Shown one piece after another: positions 27,275 through 40,100 of a stretch of DNA of 64,000 nt; the first letter of the stretch is position 1; each line of letters starts with the position of its first letter. Made by a program: the position numbers and the translations under genes. This DNA comes from Hypoxylon rubiginosum (Eukaryota; Ascomycota; Sordariomycetes; Xylariales; Hypoxylaceae): contig CADCXA010000021.1 of NCBI GenBank assembly GCA_902806565.1, positions 1,426,001 through 1,490,000 on the forward strand, in the 5' to 3' direction. Under the pieces are notes generated by a model. That model was not told where the DNA came from and searched no databases. It was given only the letters and a program-made list of their open reading frames with translations.

Positions 27275-28555
27275 CTAAACTTCAATAATCGATACATGCA
27301 GTCGGGAGCTGTTAGACCAATGCCCCATACATGAACCGGTGAAATTGTCAACCCAAATCTCATCCCTGCCTGGGATTATGCCCGCAGTGTTGTTCGCGGC
27401 CCATGAAGCGAGACCGAATATATAGGTATCAGGTTCTGTACCGACGGGAATGAGTAGCGAGTTCGCAGTTTCACACAGTAATTGGTCGCCATAGGCGCTA
27501 GGCCAGCTTGTGTATTTGCCACAAGGAGTTCTACGTGTCTGGAGGCCAGCGACAACGATGAACAGCACCGTAAACCCTATGATAATAAAGGTATACACCT
27601 TATACCATAGCGACGAAATGCAGGGAATAATAGTCGTTGTTGTGAATCCCCGAATGAAGTAGCATGTGAAGAGGGCGATGGTCATTGTTAAGACTGTGCC
27701 GTTAAGTCCGAAGAACACCAAAGTTGTGGCTGTATGATGTCCTGGAAGCGAATATAGAATGAGAACCGCTAATGAACCTTGGAGAAGTAAGATGTACAAG
27801 GTAAGAAACAGCCGGCTGGTCCAACATGAGACAAGTCGGAAGTTGATTGCGCTTGAGTTGTCGACGCTATGATGGCTGCTCATTCGAATTTGTGATCCGC
27901 GGAGAAGGTATATCTTCATAGATGCATTCGGAAGCACCGCAAATTCATTCTGACCTATAAGCCATATAGCCGCAGACAGTCGTAATAGCCCAAGGCTAGA
28001 TACGGAGACGAATATGGTATCCATACCAAAACCAATGGCGAGGTCATTCAGACCGTAGAAGTTACTTAGGGCCATTACAACAGCTTGAACTCCTTGTAGC
28101 GAAATTATGATGGTTTTGACTGTTTCCCACGACAGCAGTCTCAATCGAGCGTGTTGCGGTAGACGAACCCAGTAAGGCGACGCAAGACTGACCATCTCCT
28201 CAGACCCATTCCATCCTCGCTCCGTCCAGAACAACGCATTAGTCGCCGCTAGAGCTTTCTCATCCCAGGTACGAGCTCTTATACGTCGATCTGTAATCGC
28301 AACATAACGCCATAGAATAGATGTCGGATTGTAGTGGCAGATTCGATCGTGCCATTTCGGCTCATCATGCCATAACATCGTAGGCTCAGGAGCGCCACCG
28401 ACAATATGGGCCAGAATCGGTGCGAGACACAATGTGATTATCGAAATCCATTCTGAGAACGTGATATTACCACCTTCCAAGCGAAAAGGTGCGATGATAT
28501 ACGAGAGACCCATGAAGAAAGGAACTGATCCAGAGACTGGCAAAATCAAGACCAT
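27275..28555 (-). CDS. Multi-pass membrane protein of unknown function
   Basis: An uninterrupted frame of 426 codons. I see about seven hydrophobic segments: residues 1-24, 37-53, 145-166, 171-202, 250-271, 277-301 and 319-338. A long loop after the second segment contains EPKWHDRICHYNPTSILWRY and AITDRRIRART, a pattern I associate with uncharacterised ascomycete membrane proteins. The C-terminal 85 residues are polar, with several Cys and possible N-glycosylation sites (NNT, NFT, NSS), consistent with an outside or lumenal location. No transporter signature is seen. The gene has no visible intron, unlike most neighbours. The start is the first ATG of the frame; no better start is visible. 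Confidence 0.72.
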   Translation of the reverse strand: MVLILPVSGSVPFFMGLSYIIAPFRLEGGNITFSEWISIITLCLAPILAHIVGGAPEPTMLWHDEPKWHDRICHYNPTSILWRYVAITDRRIRARTWDEKALAATNALFWTERGWNGSEEMVSLASPYWVRLPQHARLRLLSWETVKTIIISLQGVQAVVMALSNFYGLNDLAIGFGMDTIFVSVSSLGLLRLSAAIWLIGQNEFAVLPNASMKIYLLRGSQIRMSSHHSVDNSSAINFRLVSCWTSRLFLTLYILLLQGSLAVLILYSLPGHHTATTLVFFGLNGTVLTMTIALFTCYFIRGFTTTTIIPCISSLWYKVYTFIIIGFTVLFIVVAGLQTRRTPCGKYTSWPSAYGDQLLCETANSLLIPVGTEPDTYIFGLASWAANNTAGIIPGRDEIWVDNFTGSCMGHWSNSSRLHVSIIEV

Positions 28556-29437
28556 AAGAGCCAGTCGATGGATATATGTATAGAATCTATACTGTATGTC
28601 AGCTCCTTTTATACTTCATATAAAATTCATCGGAATCATCTTGCTATAAATAGCTTGGAAAAGGGGGGTATTACAAAAGCGCAATGTTACAATTCAAGGT
28701 CGCAGCGCAGCTATGATGACACTAAACATAGCACAAATCTCCTTAATTTTAAACATTTACTCTTGTACTGCCACTTAACCGTGTGGCCGTATCCTAGTGC
28801 TGTCACGCGTCTCCTAACGCTGCCACCCACCTCCTTTTATCAAGCTGGTTGCTTTGAACAATTTGGCTAAGGGCAACTTTACATGTTCCTCAATTCCAAG
28901 CATCGTAATTTTCTCCCCAGTTATTATCTTCACGAGTATTGGAAGAACCACCGCTGAGAGACGTTGTAGCTGGATTAAGAATTCATTACCCTCCGAGGGC
29001 CAAATTTTATTAATGTTCATCCCAAATTTTCCACCTGCGAGTTCTCCTCTGTTGCGAGGGCAGAGTATAACGGTAACTTCATTCGTCTCTACGCCGAATA
29101 TGTAATATTTAGGAGACGAGGTTGGGCTAAGAGCAATTCAACGACCTTCTACAGCGAAGGTATATTTTTATTGCAGATAGGCTTCCATGCCAATGTAGCC
29201 CATCGAAATCTCAGTTCTAAAACTGAGACTTTACCCTCATGAGGGTTAACTGCTACTCGCACCGGGAACGACAACATTTCTAATAGCTGATATGTTATTA
29301 AGTAGCCTCATGGGAAAAAGACTATCGCAAACTAAAAGTACCTCGGTAGATCGTTGCTTTGTTAAAGGAGAAGAAAAGAAAAGAAAAGGAAAGGAAAGGA
29401 AAGAGAAGACAGCCTTGCCGCCCTTTTATGATATATC
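28556..29437. other. Intergenic region with a polypurine/AAAGG tract
   Basis: No gene recognised. Near 29366-29407 there is a simple-sequence tract of AAAAG/GGAAA units. Short frames on both strands lack domains. Confidence 0.55.
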
Positions 29438-31657
29438 CTAATAATACTTACCTCTGGTCTCATGGTCGCTTCCGTAATACTGGCTGTCTTCGTATTCACT
29501 GCCGTCCCCATCATCATCGTCTCCATCCTCGCTATCTTCGTCAGAGCCATTTCCATCCACACTATCTTCATCATCCTCACTATCACCATCCTCACTATCA
29601 TCATCTTCCTCACTATCATCATCTTCTTCACTATCACCATCCTCACTATCTCCTTCTTCGCTACTCTCTTCCTCGCTGTCTTCATGCACGGATGAATCAT
29701 GTCCACTATCTTGCTCATGGACGTCAACATTGCTGTCTCCACTGTCGTGAGACATAGCTGTAGCAATCCCAGCGCCTGCTAAACCGCCCAGCAGCAGACC
29801 ACCCAGCATGCCGGCTGCTATCTTTCCACCGGAGCCTGAAGTAGTTCCCGGATGAGTTTCGTTGGGGTCCGAATGGACTGGACTATCAGATGGGTAGACT
29901 TGACTGTGAGACGTAATAATGATTGTCTTCATGAGCCGAGTACATCTCCTGGTGTGCATGATATTCGGCGTGGTAATTATGGTTTTCCTGGTAGTTAACA
30001 TGATAGCCGCCTTCACCGGAACCATTATGTTGTCCCTGGGCGTGATTGACGTGGGGAGGCGTCCAATGCTGATGACTGTTGGCACCAAATTCTCTTCCAG
30101 GAGCACCGTAGTGTGGTTGTGGTTGTGGCCGTGGCTGTGACTTCGGGTTCGGATACCGGAACCCCTGAGATGGAGGAGATGGCTGACTGCGAGAAGCCTG
30201 CGTGGATGCAGATCCGTGGGCCGGCCATGAATTCTGCTGGATATTCCTTTGCGGAGGTTGTGGATGTGACCCCGATGAAGATCCGAATAGTTTCTTGAGA
30301 AATCCGGGCTTTTCTTCAGAAACGGCACGGTTTCCTTGCAGTCCCTTTTGTGTAGTACCATTGGGATTAACTTGAACTTGTGATATCGAAGATGCGTTTA
30401 TGCGGAATGATGGATTCATGGTCTGCTGTAATGGTCGACCGGGAGTATGGTATACCTGCGGCGCTCTAGGAGCACTCGTTTCCGAGATTTGTTTTATATT
30501 TATAGTGCTGCTTTGTAATGAAGCCTGAGGGGATGTGTTCTGTCCGGCCAGCCTACCAAGTTCAGAGGCAGTTACTTCCCCTTCCTTGACCACCTTTTTG
30601 ATTTCATGAATAATAGACTTGTAGTTTTCATCGTCTCTGCTTGAGAACATCGCAAGGGACTGGTGGGTGCATCCGGACATTACCATTCGCTTTTCTGCTT
30701 GGATCCCAAAGGTTGCGCGAGATTTGTTCAAACTCTGCCGATCTGTAAGACACCTATCTTCCACGTAGATTTGAGATTCACTTACACATTCTCTATGTGG
30801 TGGGATTGGCATCTGTTCGTAACATGACACGATTTTGATACCTGAAGCAACCTTTAAGAAACTAGATGGAACGTTGCGTAGGACCTCCGCATTCTTTTCT
30901 ACTCGTCGGAGGAGATCAAGTTGTGAGCCCTGTGGCATGTCTGTCTCGGGAACAAAGCTATCTCTAGCTAAGTTGTAGAGCAGAGTTGGCCAAGGCATCT
31001 CTAGCGACTCTCTTTGGGGTGTGCCTAGAAAGACAATTGCTTTGACACACTCCCCTAAGCTACAGTGTGGCGATTTATGGACCTTGGCTAGAGTTATGGT
31101 CTATGTGTAGGTGTTAATATGCTGTTTCGAATTTGTGGGACAAGGAGAATAAGTAAAACAAGGCTTACCTCCTCAACAACCAGGCCACCGAACCCGTGAC
31201 ATACGAAGACCAGCGGCCGGGCAGGAGGAGTCTGAGCCCGAGATGCTAAGATTTCCTCAAGCAAGCAGTTGGCGATACCCCTCAAGTCCTCTCGAGATCC
31301 AGTGAAGAGCGCTTGAACGTCATATTCAAAAGCAAAGACTCGGGCGCCACGGATGTCCTTCGGGGCCAAGTCTCGCAACCACTGAATGCCGACTTGCGAA
31401 CCCGTAGCGCTGGTTTTCCCGCGAAGACCGTGAACAGCAACGATGTCGATAGCCTTCGCTTCAACATGTTTACCAGTGCTGGGTGCCTTGGTCAAACATA
31501 TCAATCTGGCAACCGGAGGGATCTTCCCGGGCCTTGGAACAGCTGCCGTAGCATTCATACGATGAGCTGAAGGGACCGAAGGATATGGATATGACGAGGA
31601 ATAAGTATTTTGGCTTTGAGAGCCGACTTGGAGGTTAAGGTAAGATGAAGTAGACAT
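29438..31657 (-). CDS. NLR-related SesB-like hydrolase-fold protein with glycine-zipper and acidic tail
   Basis: Exon 1 (31169..31657) has a low-complexity Ser/Tyr/Pro N-terminus. It then shows the alpha/beta-hydrolase features of fungal NLR N-terminal domains: IDIVAVHGLRG (residues 70-80), WLRDLAPKDIRGARVFAFEYD, and PLVFVCHGFGGLVVEE, where GHSxGG is expected. The nucleophile Ser is Gly and the preceding Gly is Cys. A 68-nt intron leads to exon 2 with CVKAIVFLGTP, KIVSCYEQMP, and CTHQSLAMFSSRDDENYKSI (catalytic His region). No NACHT follows; instead comes a Gln/His/Pro/Ser-rich stretch. The frame then changes near 29904-29943. Either a 40-nt intron is removed there or there is a 1-nt indel. 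The new frame encodes a glycine zipper (GGKIAAGMLGGLLLGGLAGAG) and an acidic SED-repeat tail. With the intron the protein is 703 residues. The very 3' end has a GTAAGT that could be another donor, so the C-terminus is uncertain. Confidence 0.65.
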
Positions 31658-32604
31658 GGTTGTTGAGGAAATGTAGTTCTTAATGAAAACGTCTGTGAGT
31701 CTTATGTGCTTCAACAATCAACAAAGATACTAACATGGCATTTTGCCTTTATATGCTCAAATTTTCAGATGATACCTTGGCAGCTAATCTCAATGCTTCA
31801 TTCTGCGAGCACTTGGTGGCTACGAGCCGTATGCTACTCTCTACGTTGCATCAATCATGCCTCTACTCAGGCGTATTCTTGGCCCCTGCATTATCACGCC
31901 TACCTGATACAATCCATTGTTGCTCTATATCCGGACGTGAATCTGTTCGTATGATGCGCCGAGGAAAAAGTATTGAAAATTTTGAAAAAAGGTTATGAAG
32001 TATTGGTCGATATTCTTAGTAGTATGTGCCTAGGTAGGTAGTGTAGCTGGATTGGCGCTGCTTACCTAAGACAGCTGACTATTTGCTACCACCCTCCACA
32101 GGAAAGCCTTGCATATTTCGGGTCAGCTTTACTGAAGGCGCACCGAAGGATTCAGACTACCTTCCCCACCCCTCCCTGAATTGCCCAATCTAATTCTCCT
32201 AACTTCGCCACGGCTGTAGGTTGTTTCAGAAGCGTGATAAGACATGGCAAGGCTCTGCTATTTTGAAGAGGCTAGCATAGGGGCTGTGGTCGGCGATGAG
32301 AGTGCGAATCGCGCCAAGCCCGAAATCAAGGTCTATTTTCATGCAAGCTATCTTTAAAGCTTCACTTTATGCTCACCCAGCTGACTGTGGACCGGGTTCA
32401 ATACGGCCAGTACCTGAGGATGATGAGATGAGGCGTTAAAGTGAAGTTCTGGCGTCCGATATAATCATTAGAAGCCCCCTCATCTTAGGGTGTAGGTACA
32501 AGTCAAGGTCTACACACCATTTGTGAGAAACTAGTTTTTGTTCTTCTTCTATTAAACACTCTTCTTTGCTCCTGAAGATTGCTCGACTCACGAACACCAC
32601 TACT
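31658..32604. other. Intergenic region
   Basis: Contains the presumed promoter of the NLR-related gene. Frames up to about 87 codons on the + strand carry no recognisable domain. A CCTAGGTAGGTAG motif lies near 32030. Confidence 0.5.
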
Positions 32605-32694
32605 ATGGGTACTACTCGCATTCGGGCCGCGGCAGGAAAGAGCCATAAAAAAAATAAGAAAAAGAGCAGTACCAAGCCCAAAGTCAAAGCTTAA
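32605..32694 (+). CDS. Possible very small basic ORF or terminal exon
   Basis: ATG at 32605 opens 29 codons rich in Lys, Ser and Thr (HKKNKKKSSTKPKVKA at the end). The ATG context is acceptable and the frame is also open a little upstream, so it could be the last exon of a longer gene whose body I cannot recognise. It lies only about 30 bp from the start of the AT-rich block, so the region may be truncated. Chance is a real possibility. Confidence 0.2.
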   Translation: MGTTRIRAAAGKSHKKNKKKSSTKPKVKA

Positions 32695-32959
32695 CCCTAC
32701 GCCTATCTATCACTAATGCCATATCAACTTTTTTTTATTTTATTAGTACTGCCACAATTTCACCAATTAATTATATATTTAAAATTGCCCCGCACTTTTT
32801 AATGTTTTCTTTTATAGTTCTATTATAATAAAGTTTATAAAAATGTAAATAATATAGAAAAATTATATAAAATAAGTTTTATTAAATTATATTAATTATT
32901 AATTTTTTTAAATTATAATAAAATAAATTAATTAATTTTATAAAGAATTTATTAAACGT

Positions 32960-33155
32960 GTGTTAAAATATAATTAACTAATTAATATAAATGTTAATAT
33001 AATATAAAAAAACATAATAAATTTAATTTTTAATTATAATTTTTCTTTTTAAAAAATATACGTTAAAATATAGTTAGTTAATTAATATAAATTTTATATA
33101 TAATATAAAAAAATATAATAAATTTAACTTTTAATTATAACTTTTATTTTAATAA
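32960..33155. repeat. Direct repeat of about 100 bp, two adjacent copies
   Basis: TGTTAAAATATAATTA at 32961 and CGTTAAAATATAGTTA at 33061 begin two units that stay aligned for about 95 bp, including AATTAATATAAAT and AATATAAAAAAA segments. Differences are mainly transitions. Confidence 0.65.
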
Positions 33156-33424
33156 ATATAATATTATATAAACTTATAATATAACTTTTTTTTTTTTAAT
33201 TAAAATTAAATAAGTTTTATAAAATCTATAATATTTTAAATTATATTATTAGTTATTGTTTTTATAATTACTTATTTATAATATTTAATTAGTTTATATT
33301 ATTAATAAAACTTATAAAAAAATATTTAAATTATTTAAAATTATTTATTTAATTTTAATTAAATATATTTAAAAATTATTATATTTATAAAATTTATAAA
33401 AAAGTGGTTTGGTTTTTTAATCAC

Positions 33425-34150
33425 AATATAAATAAACTTAATTAAACTTAATTAAACACGTTTAAAAAATATATAAACTTATAAAAAAATATTTTAATAT
33501 ATTTTAATTGTTATTTTTAAATATATTTAATTAAATTTAATTAAATATATTTAAAAAATATATAAATATATAAAATAAAATCTTAATATATTTAAAATAT
33601 TTTTAAATAAATTTAATTAAACTTAATTAAATATATTTATAAAATAAATAACTAAATTTTTAGTTATTTAATTAGTTTATAGTTTTTATATTATATTTAT
33701 AAATTTTATAAAAAAATATTAATTTTTTAATTAACTTTAAATATAATTAATTAAGTTTAACTAAATATAATTAAAAAATATATAACTTTTATTCATTTAA
33801 TTTTTAGTTATTTAATTAATTTATTATTTTTTTAATTATATTTATAAATCTTATAAAAAAGTATTAATTTTTTAATTAATTTTAAATATAATTAATTAAG
33901 TTTAACTAATTATAATTAAAAAATAAATAAATAACTATTATTTTTATTATTTAATTAATTTAAATCTTTTTTTATTATGTTTATAAAACTTATAAAAAAA
34001 CATTTAAATTTTAATTTTAATTTAAATATATTTAATTAAACTTAATTAAATATATTTAAAAAATAAATAACTTATAATTATTAAAACCTTTAAAAATAAT
34101 AAATATACTTAATGAAACTTAGTTAATTATATTTAAAAAATAAACAGTTT
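33425..34150. repeat. Interspersed decayed repeat with TTAATTAAACTTAATTAAA core
   Basis: A core of TTAATTAARYTTAAYTAAA followed by TATATTTAAAAAATA recurs at least seven times (near 33436, 33537, 33613, 33747, 33892, 34031 and 34107), spaced about 75-145 bp apart. It is often followed by a TTATAAAAAAnAT segment. The units look like decayed satellite or subterminal repeats of an element. Confidence 0.55.
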
Positions 34151-37100
34151 ATAACTAATTAAACTTTTAAAAATAAAATATATTAATTTAAAAATAAATT
34201 ACTTATATTAATTTAAGTTTTTAATTATAAATATCCTTTAAATATCCTGTGTTATATTAATAATAAAATGTTAACTTATATTTATATTTACATATAATAA
34301 AAAGTTAAATTTATCCTTTTATTTTTATATATTTCTTTTCTTTTCTTTTATTTTTTTATTTTTTTATTTTTATTACACTTAGGTTTTTTTTTTTATTTTT
34401 ACTTAATTATAACTTAACTTTTAACACTTATAATAAACATTTATTTAACTTATTAAACTATATAATAAAATAAGTATTTTTTAATATTAAAGCCTAATTA
34501 TAAAAATTTTTTAAATTTAAAATATATAAATATTCTTTTTTATTTTTAATATTATAGTTACTTTTTATTTTAATAGTTAATATATTATTACTATAACTTT
34601 TTTATTTATTGTAATTTATTTCTTTAAAAGTATATATATATTTATTAAATTTATTTAAAAACTAAGTTCGCTAAATAATTTTATATTTTAAATTAATAAA
34701 AAATAATTATTTATTAGTAATATTAAACTAAAAATAATAATAATAGTAATAATAAAACCGATTTTAAACAAATAAAGTTAATTTATTAACTTATATTTTT
34801 TAAAACTATAAAATTATTTTTTTATTATTTAATCCTAGATTTTTTCTTATTTTTTTTATATAAATCTTTTATAAGAATTATTTTTAATTATTATTTTTTA
34901 AATCAAGGTTTTAATAATTATTTATTAAATAATATAAATAATTATTTTATAAAATTATAATATTTTAAAATTTTTATTAATAATAAATGTTTTTAGTTAT
35001 ATATATAAGTTTTTTATAATATTAATAACTTTTTTAATAGATTTTTTAATACTTTTTTTATAAAAAACCGCTTTATATTATAATTTTTTTCCTTTTTTTT
35101 AGTTAATAAAAACTTATTATTATAAAAACAAAGTTTATTTTTTAATTTTTTTTAAAACTTTAATAAGTTATATTAAAAATAGTTTTATTAAAAAAATAAT
35201 TTTTATAAACTAATATTATTTCTAGTTATATTTATAAATAAAAAAACTTTTATTTTTATAAATTCGTTAAATAATCTGCCCCTTTTATTTATAATTTTTA
35301 AAAAAATAACTTTTTACTGTTATTAATATTAACTAATTTAATTATAATAAATAATAATTTAAACTTTTTATTAAAACTTATATTAACGTTTATTTTATTA
35401 AAATTTAATAAAATATCCAACTTTTTTTTAAGGTTTAAAAATATTAAATATAAAATTAAATAAAAGTTAATAATATTAAATATATTAAAATAAAAGTTAA
35501 AATAAAATATATTTATATTTAATTTTAGTTATTATATTTTAATAATATTTAACTACTTTTAATAAAATTTAAAAGAAATTAATAATATATTAATATATAA
35601 TTTAAATATTTAAATAGTTTTAATATATATTTATTTTTTTAAAACTTCTTATTTTATTTGTTTTTTATATAATAAAGTATATTATAATAAAATATATTAA
35701 ACATATCCTAAAAACATTAACCTAAAAAAAGATAAATCTTATATATATTTCTTTTTATTTATAAATTTTTTTACTTTTTATTTAAAATTTTTATTTATAT
35801 TTTTTAACTTTAATTAATATTAAATATTTCTTTTAATTATTATTATTTTATTTATTTTTAACATATAAATATTATTATATTTTAATATATAACTAAGTTT
35901 TTTTAAAGTTTATTATTATTTAAAACTAGTTTATTATAATTATATATTATTTATTTCTTTTTTACTTTTATATAATAAATATATATAAATTTATTAAAAT
36001 TTATATTAAATGTAAAAAGGTTTATACGTTATTTAAAATAACTTTTAATCCTTATATAAAAGATTTTTATCGTACCTATTATTTATATTATATTTTAAAA
36101 CAACGTTAATTATTAAGTAAAATTAATTTAAATATATTTTATTAATTTAAGTGTTTTTAAAAGTTTAAAATTAAAAGAAATAAAATAATTAAACAGTAAT
36201 AATTTAAGTTTTAAAATTTTTTATAATTATTTTAAACTTTAAATTAATAGTTTTTAAAATAAAACTATTTATTATATTTTTTACACTTTTATTATAAAAA
36301 GTAATTAAATTTTATTAAATATTATAAAATTTAACTATATAGCGATAAACTTTTATAGATAGATATTTATAATATTAACGTTATAAATAAATAATATAAC
36401 TTTTATAATATATTTTATTAGTTTAATAAACACTTTAAAAAAAAATAAAAGAAAATAAAATTTTTATATTTTATTATAAAAATAAAAATATACGATTAAT
36501 AAAAATCTATAAACTTTTTAAGTTCTTATAATTATTACTAATTAACTTTAACTTAAAAGTTTAAAAATTTTAAAAGGATATTTAATAGTTTAATTTTACT
36601 TTTTTTTTTATATTTATTTTATATAAATTTATTAATTATAATATTAATAACTTAGATTTTAATTATTTTTAAATTTAAAAAGTTTTATATTATATAACTG
36701 GTTTTTTAAAAATAACGTAAAATAAGCGGCTTAAATATATTTAATTATATTTTTATAATTTATAGTTAATTATTTAATATTAATTTATTATTAATAATAA
36801 TAATTTAAACTTAGATATTTTAATATAACTTTTTAAAAAAATCTATATAAATAATTTATATGTTAAAAAGTATATTATAGTTTAAAAATAAATATAAAAA
36901 GCTACGGATAATTTAAAAAACTTAAATATAAATAATTTTATAATTTAATTTATATTAAAATTTAACTTAAATATAATTCTTAAAAAAAATGTAAATTAAT
37001 AATATAAAAACCTTTTAAGGATTAAAAATATTACTAATATTATCCCGGACATTATAAAAAAAAACTAATAATAAAAAAAAATTATTTTAATTAAATAAAC

Positions 37101-40100
37101 TATTATAAAAAAAATATTATTCTTTTATATATATATTTTTATAAACCATTTAATATATATATTATTTATTTATATATTAATATAATTATATAAAAAAACT
37201 AGTTATAATTTAAATATATAATTTTACAACGAAAGTTATAAAAAAAGGAATTTATTTTTATAGTAATATTTTTAATATTATTTATATAATTATAAATAAA
37301 AAATATTAGTTTTATTTATATTTAGTTAATTTTTTTAGTAATATTTAATTAATATTTAAATTATTATAAAATAAGTTACTTTAAAACAATTAAAATATAA
37401 ATAAAATAACTTATAAAAAACCTTTTAAAATAATTTTTATAATATTATTTTAACTGAAAATATTAATTTAATTAATATTAGCCGTGGTATATATTTGTTG
37501 TTTTTATTTATTAATAATAAAAAATTTATATTTTATTATTATTAAAGTTTAATAATTATTATTTATTATTTAAATTAACTAATTCTTTTTATTACTTTTA
37601 TTATTAATTTAAACTAATTAAAAATAAAAAATAAGCTTCTTTTAAATTAAACTATAAATAATCGATTTAATATTAATATTTATATCTTTAATTAAAAATG
37701 AGAAATATTTCTAAATAATATTATAAAAATAAATTATTTTAATAAATACCGTGGTATAGTTTAAATAATTAAATATTAAAAAAAAAACTTATTTTATATA
37801 TATTATTTAGTTTTTTTATTATTATTAAACTATAATTAATTTATAAAACCTACGAATATTAATTACATTATATAAGTTAAAATTTTAAGGATTAATATTA
37901 ATTTAAATAACATCTTATAATAAATAATATTATTTAATATAATATATAAATTTTATAATGTAACGAATTTAAAATCATTTTATATAGTTAAAAATTATTA
38001 TTCTAAGAATTTTCTGAAGCTGTTTTACTTTAAAATTATAATTAAATTAAATAAATATTTAATATATAAATAAAAATTATATATTAAAATCCCAGGTTAT
38101 TTAAAATTAATAAAATAAAATAATAACTAAATAATATTATATAACCTTTTTTTTAATTAAAAATATTAAACGTATATTAATATTAAAATTTATATTATTA
38201 TAAAAACAATTAAATATATTTATAAGTATATTTATAAAAGTAATAATTAAATTATAACCCGTTTATATTAAAAGAAAACGTTATTATAATAAAATTAAGA
38301 TTAAAATTAACCTTATAATAAAATTAATAAATATTTATATAGCCGTTTTATTAAATTATATAAATTAATATATTATTTTTTAAAATTTTTAATTTATAAT
38401 ATATATTTATTTATTTAACCTTTAGTTATTTATTTAAAAAAAAAAAATAAAGTAAAATACTATATTAAAAATAGTTTTAAATTAATAATAAAAGCCTTGG
38501 AGTAAAATTATATAACCCTTATAATATAGTTTAAATATAATAAGGTTTATAAAAATAATTAGAATATTTTATACTAGGATTTTCTATGTTTATTTTAATA
38601 ACATATAAAAAAAAATAAAATAAAATATAAGTAAAAAGTAATAAAAAAGCTTAATTAAATATATTTTATTTATTTAAAAACTAATAAAAGATTTTATTTA
38701 TAAATACTTTTTATTTTAATTTTTAAAATTAAAAATTAACTTAATTTAATAAAATATAATAATATTTAATATTTAATATTTTAAGATATTTATTAAGTTT
38801 AAAGTTTTTTAAAGGATAATAATTATTAAAAGAATTTTTTTAAAAAAATGTAAATATTTTTAACTAACAGTTAATTAAAAGTTGTTTTTATATATATTTT
38901 ATAAAAAAACAATATTTAGAATTTAATTTATATTTAAAATAAGTTTTAAAAGTTTATATATAATAATTTAATATAAGTATTTAATAAAATATAAAATTTA
39001 TTTAATTTAATTAAAATTATTTATTTAGATTATAATTTATATTTAATTAAAATGGCTATTATAAGCTTAAAAAACTAAAGCGAAATAAGTTTTCTTTTAT
39101 TTTAATTTAATTAAAAAAAAGTTTATATTAATCACTTATTTAAAAAAAAGTTAAATTATAATTATAATATTAAAATAAACTTATATAATAAAACGTTTTT
39201 AATGTTAAATAATAATTAATATATTATATATAATATTATTATAATAATTATTAAATAAATTTTTTCTTTTATATATTTTTATTTATAAAACCTAGTTAAA
39301 ATTAAAAAAACTTTTTTATATTTAACATTTTATTATTACTATTAATTAAAAAAAAAAGTTATATTATATATAACTTCGTTTAATATTACAGCGTTTTTAT
39401 TATCTAATAAAAAAACTATTTATTTATAGTTTAAAATTTTTATTACTTTAAATAGTAATTTAATATATAATATTTAAAAAAAATTAATAAAAATAAATCT
39501 TTTTTAATAAATATTACTAATTATTTAAAATAAAGTTATTATATAATATAAATATATGTTTAAAATAGTTTATAAAATATTATATAATATATAAAAAGAT
39601 TAATTTTTATTTAATAAAATATTTATTTTATTTAAAAAAGATTTTATATAAATTCTACTTATAATTAAAAAAGAATTAAAATTGTAAATTATTAACATTT
39701 ATTTATAAAATTTATTTTTATAATTTAAGTTTTAAAAATTATATTTAATAAAAAATATAAAGGTTTAATAAAATAACGTGGAAAATATAAAGTTTTTATA
39801 ATAACTTTAAATAATTTTTTATAACTTTAAAACTAATAAACTAATATTATTATTTAATATAATAAAAACGTTTAATAATATTAAGGATTTTTATAATTAT
39901 ATTTACTTAAAAAAAATCTTAAATAATATATTATATAATTTAAACGTTTTTACCTTTAAATTTATTTTATTTATATATAATATATTTATATAAAAGATTA
40001 ATAATAATTTATTATTTAATATTTTTAAAAAAAAATAAAAATACTTTTTAATAAATAAGTTTATTAAAATAAATAATTAATAAGTTAAAAAAATATTAAT

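Noticed and set aside
29362..29766. Overlapping frames of 130 codons rich in His/Tyr or Met/Val/Lys
   Set aside because: They are other-frame readings of the acidic Asp/Ser/Glu repeat of the NLR-related gene and of the adjacent purine tract.
32436..32687. 83-codon minus-strand frame with a hydrophobic start
   Set aside because: The hydrophobic run is the complement of a Lys-rich AAA tract; there is no domain and no good start context.
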